A stretch of DNA of 64,000 nt, taken from assembly GCA_018340375.1 (NCBI GenBank), contig JAFFJZ010000002.1, forward strand, positions 42,800,001 to 42,864,000. The letters are read 5' to 3'. Positions 63,468 through 64,000 of this stretch are shown in pieces. The notes beneath the pieces are model-generated. The model saw only the letters and a list, made by a program, of their open reading frames with translations. It ran no database searches and was not told the origin of the DNA. This stretch comes from Gonatopus flavifemur (lineage: Eukaryota; Arthropoda; Insecta; Hymenoptera; Dryinidae). The translations under genes and the position numbers were made by a program. Position 1 is the stretch's first letter. Each line of letters begins with the position of its first letter.

Positions 63468-63682
63468 TAAAAAAAAAAAGAATCCATTAGAAACAATAGA
63501 ATAGTAAATTTCAGTGAAAACAACACGAGAAAATACAAATATTCATCAGTTTTTCCATACATCCCAATCATATGATGATGGTTTCCTGCATTTTGAATCA
63601 CTGGTTTCGTGTTGAAAGAAGCAATGTACGCGGGTACTTTAATATTCATATGACACATATGGAAAAATTGAAAAGACTAGAT

Positions 63683-63820
63683 TTAGAGAAAAATACACTT
63701 GCTTGAGTTTCTTTTCTGTTTCTTGTTTTGTCCTTTTTTTTCGTATTGTCGAATGTAGACGCCGACGACCCAAGCAAAAATGAATGCGACCGACCGGTGA
63801 ACGTGAAGCAACCTATTCAT
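63683..63820 (-). CDS. Possible 45-residue membrane micropeptide ORF
   Basis: ATG at 63820 opens MNRLLHVHRS, followed by a hydrophobic stretch (VAFIFAWVVGVYI) and a Lys-rich tail; stop at 63683. The 5' part is richer in G+C than its surroundings. It might equally be an untranslated first exon of the catenin gene. No family is recognised. Confidence 0.22.
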   Translation of the reverse strand: MNRLLHVHRSVAFIFAWVVGVYIRQYEKKGQNKKQKRNSSKCIFL

Positions 63821-64000
63821 CAGGTTGGCACACTCGAATTTCTATTGGGTAAACGAATTGTATTGTCAATCCTTTGATGTCGAATAATGGGTGCAATTAA
63901 GCTCCTTCCCGTTTATTATTAAACTACCGCAGTGATATGTTTTTTTCCTCGTTTTTTGCCCTTCCTTTTCTGTTTTTATCATCACTATCAAACAAATTGA

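Overview
This is a stretch of an AT-rich insect genome. It has intron-rich genes with GT-AG splice sites, insect-type DNA transposons (a mauritiana-type mariner and a DD41D Tc1/mariner relative), and very many small palindromic nonautonomous elements. It may be hymenopteran, but the sequence alone does not settle the order. I see no bacterial genes, no CRISPR array, and no viral genes.

Layout. Positions 1-18,400 hold no protein gene that I can support. They are packed with repeats: foldback elements, tRNA-derived modules, and nested insertions. There are also two weak promoter-like spots (a GC-rich patch with a perfect CRE near 6,790 and a TATA box near 13,116). A coding-looking exon with good splice sites lies at 18,839-18,976 on the minus strand, and its gene is unknown. 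Positions 19,421-28,707 (minus) carry a complete six-exon gene for a 337-residue JmjC/cupin-type oxygenase with an N-terminal membrane anchor. A 2.1 kb hAT-type nonautonomous element lies just upstream, within its third intron. Positions 28,740-35,600 are AT-rich noncoding DNA, probably including the 3' UTR of the next gene.

Positions 35,607-55,458 (minus) carry the second gene, the insect member of the p120/delta-catenin family. I reconstructed it from 14 coding exons whose phases all agree (953 residues). It has an N-terminal coiled coil, a Pro/Tyr-rich linker, an armadillo domain and a C-terminal DSWV PDZ-binding motif. A mariner with two inactivating changes sits in its second intron. Positions 55,460-64,000 hold the upstream 5' UTR intron or promoter region, with an hAT transposase relic, a 2.0 kb DD41D element with an intact 354-residue transposase, and more foldbacks.

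The two host genes lie on the same strand but show no sign of working together. One is an adherens-junction armadillo protein and the other a putative membrane-bound 2-oxoglutarate oxygenase.

The most interesting pattern is in the repeats. At least fifteen foldback elements with unrelated interiors share the same short ends (CACGG, CACTG or near variants followed by an A-rich run). Each is flanked by a matching 2-bp direct duplication (TA, TG, CA or TT). That combination suggests one transposition machinery of CACTA/Mirage (CMC) type mobilising many different palindromic cargoes.
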